The notes: generated by a model not told the origin, from the sequence alone. A stretch of DNA of 64,000 bases from Stenotrophomonas sp. SY1 (GCF_021202945.1 NZ_JAJOYR010000003.1:234712-298711), one strand, 5' to 3'; numbered from the stretch's first letter, positions 44,318 to 55,508 are shown. Made by a program: numbers and translations.

Positions 44318-46666
44318 ATGAGTCATGGGAATGAGAACCCGCGCGTAGCGCTGGGTCGTTCAACGCCGCTGCTCGCGGTGTTGTTGTTGCTGCTGGCCGT
44401 CTGGTTTGGCTGGAGTGCGTTCAGCCAATGGCGCCAGACCGGCACCGGCGCGGCGCTGGAGCAATCCCGTGACCAGGCCGTGGCCGAGGTGCGCAAGGTC
44501 ATTGCCACGCAGACCAGCCAGTTCGGCAAGCAGCTCGAACAGGAGCCGGTGAAAGCCGCACTGGCCAATGGTGATGCCACCGCCGCGTTGCTGGCGGTGC
44601 GCGACAAGTGGAACGGCGTGGAGGACGCGCAGCTGTTCGACGCGGTGCTGGCGCAGGCCTACGCCGACCCGGCCAGCTTTGGTTATTCGCGATTGGCCCT
44701 GCTGGAGCTGGCATTGGCCGAAGGCAAGCCGGTCGCCCGGGTAGTGCGTGACAGCGGCGGCCCGCGTCTGGGCTTGGCAGCTCCGGTGCAGTTGCAGGGC
44801 CAGGCGGCGGTGATCTACATCCGCCAGCCATTGACCCGCCTGACCACCGTGTTCGACCCGATCGACTCTCCCGGCAATGCTTTCCTGGGCCTGCGCCAGG
44901 GCAACTTCACCATCGTGCAGAAGGGCGACGGCAGCCTGGGTGGCGGCGCCGATGCGCTGGCGCGCCCGGTGGAGGAGACCGGCCTGCGGGTCGTGGCCGA
45001 GCTGCCCAACCCGGTCGAAGGCCCGATGGGCCTGGGCATGTTCAGCTGCCTGCTGGTGTCGCTGTTGCTGCTGGCCACGGTGTTGCTGCTGCTGTTCGGC
45101 CGCAAGCGCCTGAGCCGGCTTGCCGCGCTTGGCCGGAAGCAGGAAGACCCCGCTCTGGACAGTGGCCTGACCCTGCACGAAGCCCTGCAGCAGGAGCCGC
45201 TGCCGGTATCGCCGGCGGCCGCTGCGCGCGCTGCCAGGGACGAAACGCCGGCACCCGAGCCCGGTGCCGAGGCCGTTGTGCCGGGCATCTTCCGTGCCTA
45301 TGACATTCGTGGCGTGGTCGGTACCGAATTGACCGCCAACGTCGCCCGCCTGATCGGCCAGGCCATCGGCAGCCAGATGCAGTCCCAGGGCCTGCGCGAC
45401 GTGGTGGTGGGGCGTGATGGCCGGCTGTCCGGCCCGGAACTGGCTGACGCACTGATCGAAGGCCTGCGCCGTAGCGGCTGCGATGTCATCGACATCGGCT
45501 TGGCACCGACGCCGGTGGTGTACTTCGCCAGTTACCACCTGCGCGCCGGCAGCTGCGTGGCGGTGACCGGCAGCCACAACCCACCGGACTACAACGGCTT
45601 CAAGATCGTCATCGGCGGCGAAACCCTGTCCGGCGATGCAATCACCGATCTGTACGCGCGCATCCAGGAAGGTCGCCTGCAGCGCGCCGATACGCCGGGT
45701 GACCTGCAGCAGCGCGAGGTCATCGCCGACTACGTGCAGCGCATCGCCGACGACGTGCAGCTGGACCGCCCGCTGAAGGTGGTGGCCGATGCAGGCAACG
45801 GCGTGGGCGGCGCGGTGGCGCAGCAGTTGCTGGAAGCCATCGGTGCCGATGTCATCCCCCTGTACTGCGATGTGGATGGCAGCTTCCCCAATCACCACCC
45901 TGATCCCAGCGACCCAAACAACCTGCAGGACCTGGTGCAGACGGTGAAGCGTTTCGACGCCGATATCGGCGTGGCCTTCGACGGTGATGCCGATCGTCTG
46001 GGCGTGGTGACCAAGGAAGGCCGGATCATCTATGCCGACCGGTTGCTGATGCTGTTCGCTGCCGACGTGCTGGCGCGCAACCCCGGCGCGATGGTGATCT
46101 ACGACGTCAAGTGCACCGGCAAGCTGTCCGACTACATCCTGCGCAACGGTGGCAGCCCGATGATGTGGAAGACCGGGCACTCGCTGATGAAGGCCAAGAT
46201 GCGCGAGACCGATGCGGAACTGGCGGGCGAGATGAGCGGCCACTTCTTCTTCAAGGAGCGCTGGTACGGGTTTGATGACGGCCTGTATGCCGCAGCGCGG
46301 CTGCTGGAAATCCTGGCCCAGCGTGATGAGGAACCGTCGGAAGTGCTGGACGAACTGCCCGATGCGATCTCCACGCCGGAGCTGAAGGTGGCCGTGGCCG
46401 AAGGCACCCAGCATGCGCTGGTGGCGCTGATCGTGGCCACGGCGCAGGCTGAGGATTCGGCGTTGGCCAATGCCCGCGTTTCCACCATTGATGGCCTGCG
46501 CGCCGACTTCAACGATGGCTGGGGGCTGGTGCGTGCTTCCAACACCACGCCGGTGCTGGTGCTGCGCTTTGAAGCGGACAACGAAGCCGCGCTGGAACGC
46601 ATCAAGGGCGTGTTCGCCGACCTGTTGCGGCAGGTGCTGCCGGCAGAGACCGAACTGGGTTTCTGA
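44318..46666 (+). CDS. algC: Phosphomannomutase/phosphoglucomutase with N-terminal membrane sensor-like domain
   Basis: 782 residues, far longer than the 450-residue soluble enzyme. Residues 17-35 (LLAVLLLLLAVWFGW) and about 245-265 (LLVSLLLLATVLLLLFG) are membrane helices bracketing a periplasmic part. From about 325 the enzyme begins (GIFRAYDIRGVVG), with the phospho-serine loop TGSHNPPDYNGFK, metal loop FDGDADRLG and sugar loop GEMSGHFFF. It interconverts hexose 1- and 6-phosphates for LPS and exopolysaccharide. The membrane fusion is known in Xanthomonadaceae and would place the enzyme at the inner face of the membrane. Gene symbol by analogy (xanA also used). Confidence 0.87.
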   Translation: MSHGNENPRVALGRSTPLLAVLLLLLAVWFGWSAFSQWRQTGTGAALEQSRDQAVAEVRKVIATQTSQFGKQLEQEPVKAALANGDATAALLAVRDKWNGVEDAQLFDAVLAQAYADPASFGYSRLALLELALAEGKPVARVVRDSGGPRLGLAAPVQLQGQAAVIYIRQPLTRLTTVFDPIDSPGNAFLGLRQGNFTIVQKGDGSLGGGADALARPVEETGLRVVAELPNPVEGPMGLGMFSCLLVSLLLLATVLLLLFGRKRLSRLAALGRKQEDPALDSGLTLHEALQQEPLPVSPAAAARAARDETPAPEPGAEAVVPGIFRAYDIRGVVGTELTANVARLIGQAIGSQMQSQGLRDVVVGRDGRLSGPELADALIEGLRRSGCDVIDIGLAPTPVVYFASYHLRAGSCVAVTGSHNPPDYNGFKIVIGGETLSGDAITDLYARIQEGRLQRADTPGDLQQREVIADYVQRIADDVQLDRPLKVVADAGNGVGGAVAQQLLEAIGADVIPLYCDVDGSFPNHHPDPSDPNNLQDLVQTVKRFDADIGVAFDGDADRLGVVTKEGRIIYADRLLMLFAADVLARNPGAMVIYDVKCTGKLSDYILRNGGSPMMWKTGHSLMKAKMRETDAELAGEMSGHFFFKERWYGFDDGLYAAARLLEILAQRDEEPSEVLDELPDAISTPELKVAVAEGTQHALVALIVATAQAEDSALANARVSTIDGLRADFNDGWGLVRASNTTPVLVLRFEADNEAALERIKGVFADLLRQVLPAETELGF

Positions 46667-46686
46667 GTTGGATTGAGGGATGAAAG

Positions 46687-46722
46687 AAGGCCGTCCGCGC
46701 GCTGCGTGGACGGCCTTTTTGT
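46687..46722 (+). terminator. Terminator of coaBC-dut-algC
   Basis: AAGGCCGTCC and GGACGGCCTT stem followed by TTTTGTTTTT. Confidence 0.9.
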
Positions 46723-46732
46723 TTTTGATTCT

Positions 46733-46832
46733 TGTAGGAGCGGCGTAAGCCGCGAAGCTGGGGATGCGTCGGCTCGCCGATATCTGCGCAATCTTCGCCA
46801 CCACTCGCGTCGCGGCTTACGTCGCTCCTGCA
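46733..46832. repeat. REP-like inverted repeat
   Basis: TGTAGGAGCGGCGTAAGCCG and its inverse CGCGGCTTACGTCGCTCCTG lie about 50 bases apart. The TGTAGGAGCGGC hairpin type is common in gammaproteobacterial intergenic regions. Confidence 0.65.
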
Positions 46833-46844
46833 ACAGCAACGGCA

Positions 46845-46972
46845 ACCCCTCCCCAGCCCTCCCCTTGGCTATGCCAAAGGGAGGGGGTAAGAGCGGCTTT
46901 CGCAGCAATCTGGCAGCCCATTCAGAGCTGCTCCCTCCCTTTGGCGTAGCCAAGGGGAGGGCTGGGGAGGGG
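46845..46972. repeat. GC-rich inverted-repeat element, copy 3
   Basis: Arms ACCCCTCCCCAGCCCTCCCC... and ...GGGGAGGGCTGGGGAGGGGT flank about 45 bases. Third copy of the family seen at 25828 and 38904. Together with the repeat before it, it fills the gap to kdpE; no gene is present. Confidence 0.7.
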
Positions 46973-47089
46973 TAGTTCCTGCAGTTGCTTCCACAGTAGC
47001 CGCCACAACAGTGCAGCAACGTCATGCAACGCACTTCCTCCGCAAAGATCACCCCGTGTGCGGTTGGCCCTGCCACGCACGGCACAGCC

Positions 47090-47797
47090 TCACATCGCGC
47101 GAAAGCGCAGGCCCACGCCCGGCTCGGTGAACAGATAGCGTGACTCCAATGCGGAGTCGCCCAGCTTGTGGCGCAGGCGTCCCACCAGGATGCGCAGGTA
47201 ATGCGTGTCGTGCTTGTGCGTCGGGCCCCAGATTTCCTGCAGGATCTGCGGCTGCGTCACCACCCGCCCGGCATTGCGCAACAGCAGGGCCAGCAGCGCG
47301 TATTCCTTGCGGGTCAATGCCACCGCTTCGCCATCCACGCTTACTTCGCGGCGGGCCAGGTCGATGTGCAGGTGGCCATCATCGAATACCGGTACCTGGC
47401 CTTCGCTGTCGGTGCTGCGGCTGCGCAGCAGCGCCCGCACGCGCGCCATCAGTTCCTGCGTGCCGAATGGCTTGGTGACGTAATCGTTGGCACCATTGTC
47501 GAGCGCGCGTACCTTTTCCGATTCGCTGGCGCGCACGCTGAGCATGATCACCGGCACCTGGCTCCATTGGCGCAGTTCGGCCAGCACGTCATGGCCTTCC
47601 ATGTCCGGCAGGCCGATATCCAGCACCACCAGGTCGGCGCCGTCTTCAGTGAGCCGTTGCAGGCCTTCGCCGCCGGTGGCGGCCTGGCTGACCGCATAAC
47701 CTTGCGCGCGCAGCGAGATATCCAGGAAGCGGCGGATCTGTACTTCATCGTCGATCACCAGCACCCGTGCCGGTGGAATGGCGGGCATGTCAGCCAT
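47090..47797 (-). CDS. kdpE: KdpE response regulator
   Basis: 235 residues, OmpR family. VLVIDDEVQIRRFLDISLRA, phosphoacceptor in LVVLDIGLPDMEG, TKPFGTQEL, and winged helix KEYALLALLLRNAG with THYLRILVGRLRHKLG, the last typical of KdpE. Activates kdpFABC under K+ limitation. Overlaps kdpD by 8 bp. Confidence 0.92.
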   Translation of the reverse strand: MADMPAIPPARVLVIDDEVQIRRFLDISLRAQGYAVSQAATGGEGLQRLTEDGADLVVLDIGLPDMEGHDVLAELRQWSQVPVIMLSVRASESEKVRALDNGANDYVTKPFGTQELMARVRALLRSRSTDSEGQVPVFDDGHLHIDLARREVSVDGEAVALTRKEYALLALLLRNAGRVVTQPQILQEIWGPTHKHDTHYLRILVGRLRHKLGDSALESRYLFTEPGVGLRFRAM

Positions 47798-50450
47798 CGT
47801 CGTGCATGTTTTCCGGTTGTGGTTGGAGCATGGGCAGCGTCATGCGCACCAGCGTACCGCGTCCGTCGCGGCCTGACAGCGCCTGCACGCTGCCGCCGTG
47901 CGCGCCGATCATTCCCTGGCAGATGGTCAGGCCCAGGCCGGTGCCCTGGCGGCCGCGATCACCACGTTCAACGCTGTAGAACATGTCGAAAATGCGTGCG
48001 CGCTCGGCATCGGGAATGCCCGGGCCTTCGTCGATCACTTCGATGCACAACTCGCCATCGCGTTGCCGTGCCCGCACTTCGACAGGCACAGCCGGTGGTG
48101 AGAACTTGGCGGCGTTTTCCATCACGTTGAACACCGCCTGTTCCACCAGCGCTGGATGTACCCAGATCGGCACCAGGTCCGGCGGGATGTCCAGCTTCAG
48201 TTGTACGCCCGGCTGATAGCGTTGCAGTCGCCGTGCGGCCGAGCCGATCAGTTCGTCCACGCCGATCCAGTCACGGCTGAGCTTGAGCCCATCGTGGCCG
48301 AGCCGGGTCATGTCCAGCAGGTTCTGGATGTAGCGGTCCAGCCGTTCGCCTTCGACCACGATGGTGTCCAGCAGCGCACGGCGGTCTGTGGCGTCCATCG
48401 CCTGGCCGTAACTGGACAGGCTGTCGGCAGAGCCGATCATCGCCGCCAGCGGCGAGCGCAGGTCATGCGACACCGAGGACAGCAGCGCCGAGCGCAGGCG
48501 TTCGGTTTCGTTGTGCAGATGTGCGGTTTCCAGGTCGGCAACCAGGCGCGTGCGCAGTGCCGCCTGGGCGATGTCGTCGGCCATGGCTTCGGCCAGCTGA
48601 CGCTGCTCTGGCAGCAGGCGCGGATGCTGGCGACCGAACTGCATGCCGGCTACGCCAACGCCACGGCCTTCGCCATCAAGCAGCGGCAGGAACCACCAGC
48701 CGGCGCCGGCCAGCGTATCGGTGAAGCGCCCGGCCGGCTGGCCGTGGCGCAACGCCCAGTCGGCCGCGGCCAGATCGGTGTCGCCCGGAGCGGCGCTGCC
48801 GCTGGTGCTGGTGTCGTGCGCGATGCGGACCCAGGCCGGGACATCCAGCGCCTGCTCCAGTGCCGCGCGGCCGGCATGCGCGACCTGCATGTTGTCCACA
48901 GCGGCGGACAGTTGCCGTGCCAGCGACTGGCGCAGATTGGCGTGGCGGTTGGCCGCGCGCAGCGCCACCACCTGCATGCGCAGCCGCGAGGCCAGGCGGC
49001 CGGCGACCAGCGCAGCGGCCAGGAACAGGAACACCGTGATCACGCCCTGGCGCGCGCTGATGGCGAAGGTGAAGCGCGGGGCGATGAAGAAGAAGTTGTA
49101 GGCCAGGAAGCACAGCGTTGCCGCCAGCACCGCCGCGCTCATGCGTGTGCGCGCGGCGACCAGCACCACCGCTACGATGAACACCATCGCCAGGTCGCTC
49201 AGCCCCAGCCAGCGCTCGCCCAGCCACGCCGCCACACAGGCGCCGGCGGTGGCCAGTACCGCGGTGCCGGCATCCTTGCCCCAGCTGTCAGGCGACAGCG
49301 CCAGGCCGAAGCGACGTGAGCGGGCACGCGCCTGCGGCGTGCTGATGATGGTGATTTCGTAGTGCGCGCCGCGCTGGATCAGTTGCTGGGTCAGCGTCTG
49401 GTTGAACATCCGCGCCAGCGGGCGTTCGCGGGTACGGCCCAGTACCAGGGTGGACACCGCGTTGTGTGCGGCATAGTCCAGCAGCACGTCGGCCACGCCG
49501 GGGCCGTGCAGCAGTTCGGCTTCGCCGCCGAGGCGGCGCGCCAGGGCGAAGGCCGCATCGATCTCGCGGCGCGTGGCCTCGTCCTGACGACGTGATTGCA
49601 CCGTCACCACCGTCCACGGTGCGTCGCGTCGCTCGGCGATGCGGCGTGCCACCCGCACCAGATATTCGCTCTGGCCGCTGCCATCGATGGCCACCAGCAC
49701 GCGCCGGCGCAGTGGCAGGTTGCCTTCGCCACGCGCGGCGCGGGTTTCGCGCAGGCTGCTGTCGACGCGGTCGGCCGCTTCCTGCATGGCCAACTCGCGC
49801 AATGCGGTGAGGTTGGCCGGTGAGAAGAACGCCTGCAGGGCATGCGCGGCCTGTTCGGGCACGTACACCTTGCCCTGTTGCAGGCGCTCGATCAGTTCGC
49901 GCGGCGGCAGGTCCACCAGCACGATGTCGTGCAGGCGGTCGAACACCACGTCCGGCACGGTTTCGCTCACGCGCACGCCGGTGATGCGCATCACCACGTC
50001 GTTGAGGCTTTCCAGGTGCTGGATGTTGATGGTGGTCCAGACGTCGATGCCGGCATCGAGCAGTTCCATCACGTCCTGCCAGCGCCGCTCGTGGCGGCTG
50101 CCAGGAGCGTTGCGATGGGCCAGTTCGTCGACCAGCACCAACGCCGGATGCCGTGCAAGCACGGCATCCAGGTCCATTTCCTTCAGCTGGTGGCCACGGT
50201 AATCGACGTCGCGCAGGGCAATGGTGGGCAACCCTTCCAGCAAGGCCGCGGTATCGCTGCGGCCGTGGGTTTCAACCAGGCCCACCGCCACGTCCACACC
50301 ACGCCGCAGCTGTTCCTGGGCGCGGGTGAGCATGGCGAAGGTCTTGCCGACGCCGGGTGCGGCGCCGAGGAAAACGGTCAGTTTTCCACCGGCGTCGCGT
50401 TGCAGGCCTTCGACCAGGGCATCGGCCTGGCGGCTACGGGTGTCGTTCAT
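47790..50450 (-). CDS. kdpD: KdpD sensor histidine kinase
   Basis: 886 residues. Cytoplasmic KdpD domain with GAAPGVGKTFAMLTRA and LVDELAHRNAPGSRH, then a Usp-like domain (RRVLVAIDGSGQSEYLVRVA). Four membrane helices at about 400-490, a GAF-like region, and the kinase core with SSVSHDLRSPLAAMIG (phospho-His), NVMENAAKFSP and GTGLGLTICQGMI. Senses K+ and turgor, and phosphorylates KdpE. Confidence 0.94.
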   Translation of the reverse strand: MNDTRSRQADALVEGLQRDAGGKLTVFLGAAPGVGKTFAMLTRAQEQLRRGVDVAVGLVETHGRSDTAALLEGLPTIALRDVDYRGHQLKEMDLDAVLARHPALVLVDELAHRNAPGSRHERRWQDVMELLDAGIDVWTTINIQHLESLNDVVMRITGVRVSETVPDVVFDRLHDIVLVDLPPRELIERLQQGKVYVPEQAAHALQAFFSPANLTALRELAMQEAADRVDSSLRETRAARGEGNLPLRRRVLVAIDGSGQSEYLVRVARRIAERRDAPWTVVTVQSRRQDEATRREIDAAFALARRLGGEAELLHGPGVADVLLDYAAHNAVSTLVLGRTRERPLARMFNQTLTQQLIQRGAHYEITIISTPQARARSRRFGLALSPDSWGKDAGTAVLATAGACVAAWLGERWLGLSDLAMVFIVAVVLVAARTRMSAAVLAATLCFLAYNFFFIAPRFTFAISARQGVITVFLFLAAALVAGRLASRLRMQVVALRAANRHANLRQSLARQLSAAVDNMQVAHAGRAALEQALDVPAWVRIAHDTSTSGSAAPGDTDLAAADWALRHGQPAGRFTDTLAGAGWWFLPLLDGEGRGVGVAGMQFGRQHPRLLPEQRQLAEAMADDIAQAALRTRLVADLETAHLHNETERLRSALLSSVSHDLRSPLAAMIGSADSLSSYGQAMDATDRRALLDTIVVEGERLDRYIQNLLDMTRLGHDGLKLSRDWIGVDELIGSAARRLQRYQPGVQLKLDIPPDLVPIWVHPALVEQAVFNVMENAAKFSPPAVPVEVRARQRDGELCIEVIDEGPGIPDAERARIFDMFYSVERGDRGRQGTGLGLTICQGMIGAHGGSVQALSGRDGRGTLVRMTLPMLQPQPENMHDDG

Positions 50451-50486
50451 GCCGCCGATTGTGTACTGGCGCCGGCCCGGCGTGCA

Positions 50487-51098
50487 TCACGGTGCATGGG
50501 CGAGTGCGTCCAGGGCACGGTTGAGCGCGATGACGTTGATGCGCGGTTGGCCGAGCACGCCCCATTGGCGGCCCTGCAGCTGGGCATCAACCAGTGCCTG
50601 CACGCGCTGCTGCGACCAGCCACGTGCAGCGGCCACGCGGGCCACCTGCACCTGCGCTGCGGCCGGTGACAGCTCCGGGTCCATGCCGCTGCCGGACTGG
50701 GTGACCAGTTCACCCGGCACCTTCGCCGGATCGATCTTTTCACGCGTGGCGGTGGCGGCAGTGGCTTCGGCCACGCGCTTGATCAGGTCCGGGTTGCTGC
50801 GCGCCATGTTGCTGCCGGCGGCGGCCATCGGGTCGTAGTTGGCTGCCGACGGACGCGCCTGGAAGTAGCCATCGCCGGCGAACGGTTGGGCGACCAGCAG
50901 CGAGGCACGTACCGTGCCGTCGGCATCACGGACCAGGCTGCCGTCGGCCTGCGCCGGGAACAGCGTGCCTGCCAGGCCGGTGGCGGCCAGTGCGTACACC
51001 AGGCCGGTGCCGAGCAGGCCGAACAGCGCCAGGCCGATGGCCGGGCGCCACACCGGATTGTGGGCGCGGCTTGTGGAGTGTGTGGATGAGCGGTTCAT
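50487..51098 (-). CDS. kdpC: KdpC subunit of K+-transporting ATPase
   Basis: 203 residues: one N-terminal membrane helix, [33 protein letters not shown] and a C-terminal [13 protein letters not shown] motif, all diagnostic for KdpC. 36 bp before kdpD; overlaps kdpB by 4 bp. Confidence 0.93.
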   Translation of the reverse strand: MNRSSTHSTSRAHNPVWRPAIGLALFGLLGTGLVYALAATGLAGTLFPAQADGSLVRDADGTVRASLLVAQPFAGDGYFQARPSAANYDPMAAAGSNMARSNPDLIKRVAEATAATATREKIDPAKVPGELVTQSGSGMDPELSPAAAQVQVARVAAARGWSQQRVQALVDAQLQGRQWGVLGQPRINVIALNRALDALAHAP

Positions 51099-53155
51099 GC
51101 GCCGAATACCAGAGCGAGAAGGATGTCGATGGCCTTGATGGCCGCGAACGGCAGCAGCACGCCGCCCAGGCCGTACACCAGCATGTTCCGACGCAACAGC
51201 GCGGTAGCGGTGGCCGGACGGAAGCGCACGCCGCGCAACGCCAGCGGGATCAGGGCCGGAATGATCAATGCGTTGAAGATCAGCGCCGCCAGCACCGCGT
51301 TGCGCGGGCTCGACAGCTGCATCACGTCCAGCGCCGCCATCGAAGGCACGGCGGCCACGAACAACGCCGGCAGGATGGCGAAGTACTTGGACACGTCATT
51401 GGCCAGCGAGAAGGTGGTCAGCGCGCCGCGGGTGATCAGCTGCTGCTTGCCCACTTCCACCACCGCCAGCAGCTTGGCCGGGTCCGAATCCAGATCGACC
51501 ATGTTGCCGGCTTCCTTGGCCGCCTGCGTACCGGAGTTCATCGCCAGGCCGATATCGGCCTGCGCCAGCGCCGGGGCGTCGTTGGTGCCGTCGCCGACCA
51601 TCGCCACCAATCGGCCACCGGCCTGTTCGCTGCGGATACGGGCCAGCTTGTCCTCGGGTTTGGCCTGGGCGATGTAATCGTCCACGCCGGCTTCGGCGGC
51701 GATGGCGGCGGCGGTGAGCGGGTTGTCGCCGGTGATCATCACCGTGCGGATGCCCATCGCCCGCAACTGCGCGAACTTCTCGCGCATGCCGTGCTTGACC
51801 ACGTCCGACAGCTCCACCACGCCGAGCACATGACGGCCTTCGCTGACCACCAGCGGCGTGGCACCGCCACGTGCAACCTGGTCCACGCGTGCCTGCAGTT
51901 CGTTCGGCACGGTGCCGCCGAGTGCCAGGACATGCGCGGTGATGGCATCGCCGGCGCCCTTGCGGATGCTGCGGCCGTTGTCCAGGTCCACGCCGGACAT
52001 GCGGGTCTGCGCGGAGAATGCCAGGTAGTCGGCGCGATCCGGTTCGCCGGTGTTGCAACCCTGTTCGCGGGCCAGGCGCACGATCGACTTGCCTTCCGGG
52101 GTCGGGTCGGCCAGCGAGGATAGCAGCGAGGCGTCACGCAGCATTGCTGCGTCGATGCCGGCCAGCGGGTGGAACGCGGTGGCCTGGCGGTCGCCGTAGG
52201 TGATGGTGCCGGTCTTGTCCAGCAGCAGCACGTCCACGTCACCGGCCACTTCCACGGCCTTGCCGGACTTGGCCAGCACGTTGGCCGACAGTGCGCGGTT
52301 CATGCCGGCGATGCCGATGGCCGGCAGCAGGCCACCGATGGTGGTCGGGATCAGGCACACCAGCAGGGCGATCAGCAGCAGCGGGTCCAGGGTCACGCCG
52401 ACGAAGCCTGCGATGGCCGGCAGCGTCGCCACCACCACCAGGAAGGTCAGCGACATCGCCGCCAGCAACAGCGTCAATGCGATCTCGTTGGGCGTCTTCT
52501 GCCGGTTGGCACCTTCCACCAGCGCGATCATGCGGTCCAGGAAGCTGTGGCCCGGTTCGGCGGTGATGCGCACGACGATCTCGTCGGACAGCACCTTGGT
52601 ACCGCCGATCACGCCAGAGCGGTCGGTGCCGGCCTCGCGCAGCACCGGCGCCGATTCACCGGTGACGGCCGCTTCGTTGATGGTGGCCAGGCCACGTACG
52701 ATCTCGCCATCGGCCGGCACCAGTTCACCGGCACTGACGATCACGTGGTCGCCCGGGTGCAGCTCGGCGGCGGGCACCTTGTCCTCGCTGGCACCGACCA
52801 GGGCGGTGGCCAGGCGACGCGCCACCAGATCCTGGCGGGCACGGCGCAGTGAAGCGGCCTGACCACGGCCACGGGCCTCGGCCACTGCCTCGGCGAAATT
52901 GCCGAACAGCACCGTCACCAGCAGGATCGCGGTGACGGTCAGGCCAAAGCCCATCGGCGCATTGCCGGTGAGGGTGAGCAGCAGCGCCAACAGGGTGCCG
53001 ACCATGACGATGGCCATCACCGGGTTGTGCAGCAGGTGCAGCGGAGACAACTTGCGCACCGACTCGTACAGCGCACGGCGCAGGCCGGCGGCATCGAGCA
53101 GGGCGGGGCGCCGCGAGGCGCTGTGGGAGGCGGAGTGGTTCATGGGGGCGTTCAT
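51095..53155 (-). CDS. kdpB: KdpB, P-type ATPase subunit
   Basis: 686 residues from MNAPMNHS. The phosphorylation motif [18 protein letters not shown] in [12 protein letters not shown], and the hinge [18 protein letters not shown] are complete. It hydrolyses ATP to drive K+ uptake through KdpA. Overlaps kdpA by 4 bp and kdpC by 4 bp. Confidence 0.95.
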   Translation of the reverse strand: MNAPMNHSASHSASRRPALLDAAGLRRALYESVRKLSPLHLLHNPVMAIVMVGTLLALLLTLTGNAPMGFGLTVTAILLVTVLFGNFAEAVAEARGRGQAASLRRARQDLVARRLATALVGASEDKVPAAELHPGDHVIVSAGELVPADGEIVRGLATINEAAVTGESAPVLREAGTDRSGVIGGTKVLSDEIVVRITAEPGHSFLDRMIALVEGANRQKTPNEIALTLLLAAMSLTFLVVVATLPAIAGFVGVTLDPLLLIALLVCLIPTTIGGLLPAIGIAGMNRALSANVLAKSGKAVEVAGDVDVLLLDKTGTITYGDRQATAFHPLAGIDAAMLRDASLLSSLADPTPEGKSIVRLAREQGCNTGEPDRADYLAFSAQTRMSGVDLDNGRSIRKGAGDAITAHVLALGGTVPNELQARVDQVARGGATPLVVSEGRHVLGVVELSDVVKHGMREKFAQLRAMGIRTVMITGDNPLTAAAIAAEAGVDDYIAQAKPEDKLARIRSEQAGGRLVAMVGDGTNDAPALAQADIGLAMNSGTQAAKEAGNMVDLDSDPAKLLAVVEVGKQQLITRGALTTFSLANDVSKYFAILPALFVAAVPSMAALDVMQLSSPRNAVLAALIFNALIIPALIPLALRGVRFRPATATALLRRNMLVYGLGGVLLPFAAIKAIDILLALVFGA

Positions 53156-54873
53156 GGAGAGGTGGCTCCCTGCAGTGCCAGGCTCAGGTGATCGGCCACC
53201 GGGCCGAGCACCAATGCCGGCATGAACTGCAGCACGGTAAGGACGACGATCACGCAGATCAGGGTCAGTGCGAAGGTCGGGGTTTCGATCTGCAGGCTGC
53301 CGCTGCTCTGCGGTGCCTGGCGCTTGGCGGCCAACTGCGTGGCGATGACCAGCGGGATGATCAGGATCGGGAAGCGGCCCAGTGCCAGCACCAGCGAGCA
53401 GGTCACGTTCCACCAGATGGTGTTGTCGGCCAGCCCTTCAAAGCCCGAGCCGTTGTTGGCATAGGCCGAGACGTACTCGTAGAACACCTGGCTGATGCCA
53501 TGGAAACCGGGGTTGGAGGTGCCAGCCAGGCCGGGAATGGCCAGGGTCAACGCGGTCAGTCCGAGCAGGGTGATCGGCTGCAGCAGGATCAGCACCGCCA
53601 ACAGGCGCACCTGCGGGGTTTCCAGCTTGCGACCGAACAACTCCGGCGTGCGTCCGGTCATCAGGCCGGCCAGGAACACCGACATCATGATGTAGACGAT
53701 GAACTGCTGCAGGCCACAGCCGATGCCGCCCCAGATGGCGCTGATCAGCATGTTGACCAGCGAGATCATGCCGGTCAGCGGGCTCAGCGAGTCATGCATG
53801 CCGTTGACCGAACCGTTCTGCACCTGGGTGGTGATGGTGGACCACAGTGCGGTGCCGTCCGAGCCCAGTCGGGTTTCCTTGCCTTCCATCAGCAGTGCGC
53901 TGGTGGAAGTGGCGCTGTGGCTTTCCGACCACAGGCTGCCGGCGGTGGAGAGCACCGACATGGTCAACATGCAGCCGAATACCAGCGCACCAAACTTACG
54001 CCGTCCGGTGAAGCTGCCGATCATGAAGATGATGGCCATCGGAATCAGCAGGATGCCGATCAGTTCCAGCGCATTGGACAGCGGCGTCGGGTTTTCCAGC
54101 GGCACGCTGCTGTTGGGGCCATACCAGCCACCGCCGTTGGCACCGAGCTGCTTGACCGCGACCATTGCGGCGACCGGGCCTAGCGGGATCTTCTGCGCTT
54201 CCATGCCGGCACTGGCATCGATCGGCGTGGCCTGCGGGCCTGCGGCCAGCGTTGACGGCACGCCTTGCCAAGTCAGCAGCAGCGCCCAGATCAGGCACAG
54301 CGGCAGCAGGAAGCGCAGGCACAGGCGCACCACGTCGGCGTAGTAGTTGCCGACGGTGACGCGCACCGGCGTGTTGCTGTCAGCGGTGGTGGCCGCCGGT
54401 GCCTTGGCGAACAGCGCACGCAGCGTGGCCACGGCCAGCGCCAGGCCCATCATCGGCGTGATCACCTGCAGGCCGGTGATGCCGGTCATCTGCGACAGGT
54501 AGGACAGCTGCGCCTGGCCGCTGTAATGCTGCTGGTTGGTGTTGGTCAGGAACGACACCATCGTATGCAGCGCGGTATCCCAACGCAGGTTGGGGATGTT
54601 GTCCGGGTTGAACGGCAGCCAAGCCTGGGTCATGAACACCGCCTGGGTGAGCACGGCCAGGACCAGGTTGCTGATCAGGAACGCGACCACGTAGCCGCGC
54701 CAGGACATGGAATGGTTCGGGTCCACGCCCAGCACGCGGTACAGCGGCTTTTCGATCCAATGGAACAGGATGTCGATACGCATCGGCGTACCACGCATCA
54801 AACGCGCCAGGTACAGACCCAGCGGCCAGGCCAGCGCGAGGCTGGTCAATATGAGAAGGACGGCTTCAGTCAC
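53152..54873 (-). CDS. kdpA: KdpA, K+ channel-like subunit
   Basis: 573 residues with about ten membrane helices. Selectivity-filter loops are visible, for example [28 protein letters not shown] and [12 protein letters not shown]. Starts at a GTG at 54873, the usual alternative after kdpF, ten bases downstream of it. Confidence 0.95.
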   Translation of the reverse strand: MTEAVLLILTSLALAWPLGLYLARLMRGTPMRIDILFHWIEKPLYRVLGVDPNHSMSWRGYVVAFLISNLVLAVLTQAVFMTQAWLPFNPDNIPNLRWDTALHTMVSFLTNTNQQHYSGQAQLSYLSQMTGITGLQVITPMMGLALAVATLRALFAKAPAATTADSNTPVRVTVGNYYADVVRLCLRFLLPLCLIWALLLTWQGVPSTLAAGPQATPIDASAGMEAQKIPLGPVAAMVAVKQLGANGGGWYGPNSSVPLENPTPLSNALELIGILLIPMAIIFMIGSFTGRRKFGALVFGCMLTMSVLSTAGSLWSESHSATSTSALLMEGKETRLGSDGTALWSTITTQVQNGSVNGMHDSLSPLTGMISLVNMLISAIWGGIGCGLQQFIVYIMMSVFLAGLMTGRTPELFGRKLETPQVRLLAVLILLQPITLLGLTALTLAIPGLAGTSNPGFHGISQVFYEYVSAYANNGSGFEGLADNTIWWNVTCSLVLALGRFPILIIPLVIATQLAAKRQAPQSSGSLQIETPTFALTLICVIVVLTVLQFMPALVLGPVADHLSLALQGATSP

Positions 54874-54883
54874 GGCATCGGTC

Positions 54884-54976
54884 TCAGAATGATTCGGGTC
54901 GCAGGACCGCGTACAACAGATAGGCAGCGGCGATCAGCACCACTACTCCGCACAACAAAGCAAGCCAGCCGGGCAT
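54884..54976 (-). CDS. kdpF: KdpF, 30-aa membrane peptide
   Basis: One hydrophobic helix (WLALLCGVVVLIAAAYLLYA) and a short polar tail, ending ten bases before kdpA. Sequence, size and position match KdpF, which stabilises KdpABC. Promoter of the operon should lie just upstream, between 54977 and 55200. Confidence 0.85.
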   Translation of the reverse strand: MPGWLALLCGVVVLIAAAYLLYAVLRPESF

Positions 54977-55460
54977 GGGAAACCTCGATGACAGGACGGG
55001 CAGCGGCTGGGCCGGGGCACGTCGATGGAAGGGCGGAGCGCGGCCGGCACACGCAGGTGCCAGATCGCTCCGATCAGGGCCGGCATCGTCCTCCCGCAGG
55101 CCGTAAACGTTCGAGGCCTGAACCCGGTCGGCGCATAAAAACCGCATAAAGAAATGGGCGGGATGCGTAGCAGGGTGACGGGCCGGGTCGTGAAGGCGCG
55201 GTGTATTCAGGGCACCTGGAGCAATCGCTCAACCGGCGCGTGGCGGAAGTGCTGATCGTGCGGTAGCGGACGAGGGGGAGGCTTTATCCAGTCTCATGGC
55301 GATCGCGAAACAGTCCCTTTCTCCCGCACGCGGAGGTGAAGGCATGCGGCTTACAAGCCACGGGCTCGTGCACGACTGAACGCCTCGCGCCCGGTGCGAG
55401 GCAGGGGCGTGGAGCGAGGGGCCCCGAAGGGGCGGATGAGGGCGAGGCTTTGAGCAACAA
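54977..55460. other. Intergenic region upstream of kdp, with repeat block
   Basis: About 480 bases without a supported gene. Near 55418-55450 it contains the block CCCCGAAGGGGCGGATGAGG, also seen near 59510 and, slightly changed, near 27910. It must hold the kdp promoter, but I could not identify a KdpE site by eye. Confidence 0.45.
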
Positions 55461-55482
55461 AAAAGCGGCCTGCAGGCCGCTT
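55461..55482 (-). terminator. Terminator of the 232-aa secreted protein gene
   Basis: The perfect palindrome GCGGCCTGCAGGCCGC preceded by AAAAAA (T-run on the minus strand). Confidence 0.8.
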
Positions 55483-55508
55483 CATGGAACCAGCGATGTC
55501 GGCAAACC

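Noticed and set aside
44360..46804. 814-codon open frame on the minus strand
   Set aside because: Antisense shadow of the phosphomannomutase fusion gene; no family pattern.
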